Positions 62,469 to 64,000 of a stretch of 64,000 nucleotides of DNA are shown piece by piece. The stretch's first letter is position 1. Every line of letters starts with the position of its first letter. The notes under the pieces were generated by a model that was given only the letters and a program-made list of their open reading frames with translations, was not told where the DNA came from and did not search any database. Source of the DNA: an uncultured bacterium (lineage in GTDB: Bacteria; Verrucomicrobiota; Kiritimatiellia; CAIVKH01); assembly GCA_903906425.1 (NCBI GenBank), contig CAIVKH010000115.1, forward strand, positions 1-64,000, written 5' to 3'. A program made the translations under genes and the position numbers.

Positions 62469-63659
62469 ATGAGCGAAGAAGAAGATGAAGCCACTGTAAG
62501 AAAAGCGAACAACTGGTTTGACGAGGAGGACGATAGTGCAAGCGACGACTATCAGGTTAAGGAATATGATGTCACCGCTTCCCCGAACGATTTCAATCTG
62601 CTGTCATTGGTCAGTTTCGTAGAGTCGGGTGCAATCAAGATTCCAGGATTCCAGCGGAACTTCGTCTGGGACATCAAGCGGGCGTCAAAACTCATCGAAT
62701 CCATCATCATCGGCCTGCCGATCCCCCAGATATTTCTGTATGAAGAGAGCCGGAATCGCTTTCTGGTCATCGACGGACAGCAGCGCCTGATGTCCATCTT
62801 CTACTTTTGGAAGGGCCGTTTTCCGCGCAAGGAAAAGCGCGCCGAGTTGCGGAGCGTGTTCGACGAGGAAGGCCACATTCCTCCGGCGCTTCTGGACAAC
62901 GATGAATACTTCGTGAAGTTCAAACTGCAACTGCCGGAGAACCTCCCGCACAACCCGAACAAGCTGAGCAGGCTCACGTACGAAGGGCTGGGGGAATTGC
63001 AGACGACGTTCAATTTGCGGACCATTCGGAACGTCATCATCAAGCAATCGTCTCCCGACGGCGATGACAGCGCGATGTTCGAGATTTTCAACCGCCTTAA
63101 TTCCGGCGGAGTAAATCTCAAGCCTCAGGAAATACGAACCAGTCTTTACCACTCTGATTTCTACACCCTGATCTACAAACTCAACGCCAAGCCAGCATGG
63201 CGCGAGGTTCTCGGCGTGGAAGTTCCCGATCTGAACATGAAAGACTGCGAGATACTTCTTCGCGGCTTCGCCATGCTCATTTCGAGCGATGTCTATCGCC
63301 CCTCCATGACGAAGTTCCTGAACGATTTCTCGCGCAAGATGAAGAAGGCTACGACCGAGCAGCTTGGCTATTTGGAGGCGCTCTTCCTCTCTTTCCTGAA
63401 GGCTTGTGATCAACTGCCGCCGAAAACGTTCTATGGCATGACGGGGCGTTTCAACATCTCCATATTTGAGTCCGTATTCACGGCCGTCTGCGAAGCCCCG
63501 TTCAAGGCCAAGACGCTCGTCGAGAAGAAGGTTCGCCCCGAGCTGGTCGCCGCGCTCAAGGAAGACAAGGACTTCATGGAGGCCGCGCAGAAAGCTACGG
63601 CCGAGTCGGCAAATGTCGCGACACGCCTCCGCATAGCACGAGAGAAACTTGCCCAGTAG
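62469..63659 (+). CDS. DUF262 domain protein (GmrS/ParB-like nuclease family)
   Basis: Protein of 396 residues. DGQQRL (from about residue 102) is the hallmark of DUF262, the ParB/Srx-like NTPase domain of GmrSD type IV restriction enzymes. IPGFQRNFVWDIKRASKLIES and FEIFNRLNSGG are further conserved motifs. The DUF1524 HNH nuclease half of GmrSD (usually C-terminal) is not present, so it may act with the next gene, with which DUF262 proteins are commonly paired. It lies five bases after the methyltransferase gene. Confidence 0.85.
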   Translation: MSEEEDEATVRKANNWFDEEDDSASDDYQVKEYDVTASPNDFNLLSLVSFVESGAIKIPGFQRNFVWDIKRASKLIESIIIGLPIPQIFLYEESRNRFLVIDGQQRLMSIFYFWKGRFPRKEKRAELRSVFDEEGHIPPALLDNDEYFVKFKLQLPENLPHNPNKLSRLTYEGLGELQTTFNLRTIRNVIIKQSSPDGDDSAMFEIFNRLNSGGVNLKPQEIRTSLYHSDFYTLIYKLNAKPAWREVLGVEVPDLNMKDCEILLRGFAMLISSDVYRPSMTKFLNDFSRKMKKATTEQLGYLEALFLSFLKACDQLPPKTFYGMTGRFNISIFESVFTAVCEAPFKAKTLVEKKVRPELVAALKEDKDFMEAAQKATAESANVATRLRIAREKLAQ

Positions 63660-63665
63660 GCCGAC

Positions 63666-64000
63666 ATGGCAGGCAATATCATAGATACGCTGTACGCCGA
63701 CACTTCTCAGTTGCTGCGGCAACTGGAGGAAAGAAAAGATGTGTCATTGCAGTCGTTTGCCAACGCGAACTTACGCAAAGTGCTTTTACTGAGCGCGGCA
63801 AGCTGGTTCGAGACGCGCATCAGCGAGGCCGTGAGGCAGTTCGCTGTAGTTCATTCGGGCGCGCATCCGGGCATCGAAGGCATCATACAAAGGAAGGCGA
63901 TAGATCGCCAATATCACAACTATTTCGAGTGGAAGAGTCAGAAGCCGGGACCCTTCTACAGCATGTTTGGAGATCATTGCGGCGAGCTATTGAAACAGGC
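63666..64000 (+). CDS. HEPN-domain protein, MAE_28990-like (partial, cut by window end)
   Basis: First 111 residues of a protein that continues beyond the window. MAGNIIDTLYADTSQLLRQL, LRKVLLLSAASWFETRISEA and RKAIDRQYHNYFEWKSQKPG resemble the MAE_28990/MAE_18760-type HEPN nuclease-like family often encoded next to DUF262 genes. It starts six bases after the DUF262 stop. The RX4-6H HEPN motif cannot be checked because the C-terminus is missing. Confidence 0.65.
   Translation, partial: MAGNIIDTLYADTSQLLRQLEERKDVSLQSFANANLRKVLLLSAASWFETRISEAVRQFAVVHSGAHPGIEGIIQRKAIDRQYHNYFEWKSQKPGPFYSMFGDHCGELLKQ

Larger units (their letters stand above)
47679..64000. mobile_element. Left part of a putative tRNA-Met-integrated element
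   Basis: Begins at the tRNA 3' relic (47679-47720) and runs past the window end. Supporting signs: the repeat family that punctuates the left 47 kb is absent; gene content changes to SOS, defence and orphan genes; and one gene is frameshifted. The direction follows from the relic: it has only the 3' half, on the minus strand, so the intact tRNA should be to the right. No integrase is seen in the window; it is expected near the far end. Confidence 0.6.

Noticed and set aside
56544-64000. Calling the defence operon a complete BREX system
   Set aside because: PglZ, BrxC/BrxL and a helicase are not visible, and the BrxA/BrxF resemblances are by eye; only a partial, BREX-like label is justified.

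Overview
The window looks like chromosome from a GC-rich Gram-negative heterotroph, most likely a member of Verrucomicrobiota or a close relative in the PVC group. That placement is inferred from gene content (a complete type II secretion operon, secreted carbohydrate-active proteins such as GH28, GH172/DUF2961, ThuA-like and Tat-exported Gfo/Idh/MocA proteins, ClpS next to a DUF2017 protein, a one-chain glycyl-tRNA synthetase). No rRNA or other phylogenetic marker was available to confirm it.

Region 1 (0-8.4 kb): a secreted polygalacturonase, two tandem LuxR-type response regulators (the second lacks the phosphoacceptor Asp), a LacI regulator - sugar kinase - UDP-sugar epimerase operon that suggests amino-sugar/hexose salvage, a membrane-anchored alpha/beta hydrolase and a VapBC-type toxin-antitoxin pair with a palindromic operator. 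Region 2 (8.5-20.8 kb): a type II secretion operon in the order E-F-G-H-I-J-K-L-M-D, mostly with overlapping start/stop codons. Region 3 (20.9-35 kb): a putative exported surface-repeat protein flanked by a duplicated relic of the gspD 3' end, several exported enzymes (ThuA-like, basic-secretory-protein peptidase, GH172-like, Gfo/Idh), clpS-DUF2017, a nucleotidyltransferase pair, phosphoglycerate mutase and a minus-strand operon of glycosyltransferase, GltD-like oxidoreductase, PrxQ and an OlsF-like acyltransferase. Region 4 (36-47.5 kb): ECF sigma/anti-sigma pair, a Fur-family regulator plus Zn/Mn ABC transporter operon with a perfect operator-like palindrome, a cyclase-repeat lipoprotein, a DUF212 membrane protein, another response regulator without the phosphoacceptor, an acetate transporter, glycyl-tRNA synthetase and an odd membrane protein with ACP-like halves at both ends in swapped order.

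Throughout 1.5-46.8 kb the gaps between genes carry a 15-base palindrome, TTCCAATNATTGGAA. I count 33 copies at 15 loci, always as doublets or short arrays whose starts are 32 (sometimes 33) bases apart. The repeat is absent to the right of 46.8 kb.

Region 5 (47.7-64 kb) looks like an integrated element. It begins at a 42-base relic of the 3' half of a tRNA-Met(CAU), the expected attachment scar of a tRNA-targeting recombinase, and by geometry should end at an intact tRNA-Met beyond the window. It carries an SOS-type cassette (S24/LexA-UmuD-like protein, Y-family polymerase, SRAP protein) behind a strong palindromic operator, a run of poorly known genes (50.6-56.3 kb, one frameshifted), and from 56.5 kb a tightly packed operon that looks like a defence system: a RadC N-terminal domain fused to a DUF4007/BrxA-like module, a small BrxF-like protein without a recognisable P-loop, a 1357-residue Eco57I/PglX-like adenine methyltransferase, a DUF262 protein and a HEPN protein cut by the window end. 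This last operon is the best candidate for an undescribed system. It resembles BREX-type loci but does not match any complete arrangement I know, and its downstream part is not visible.
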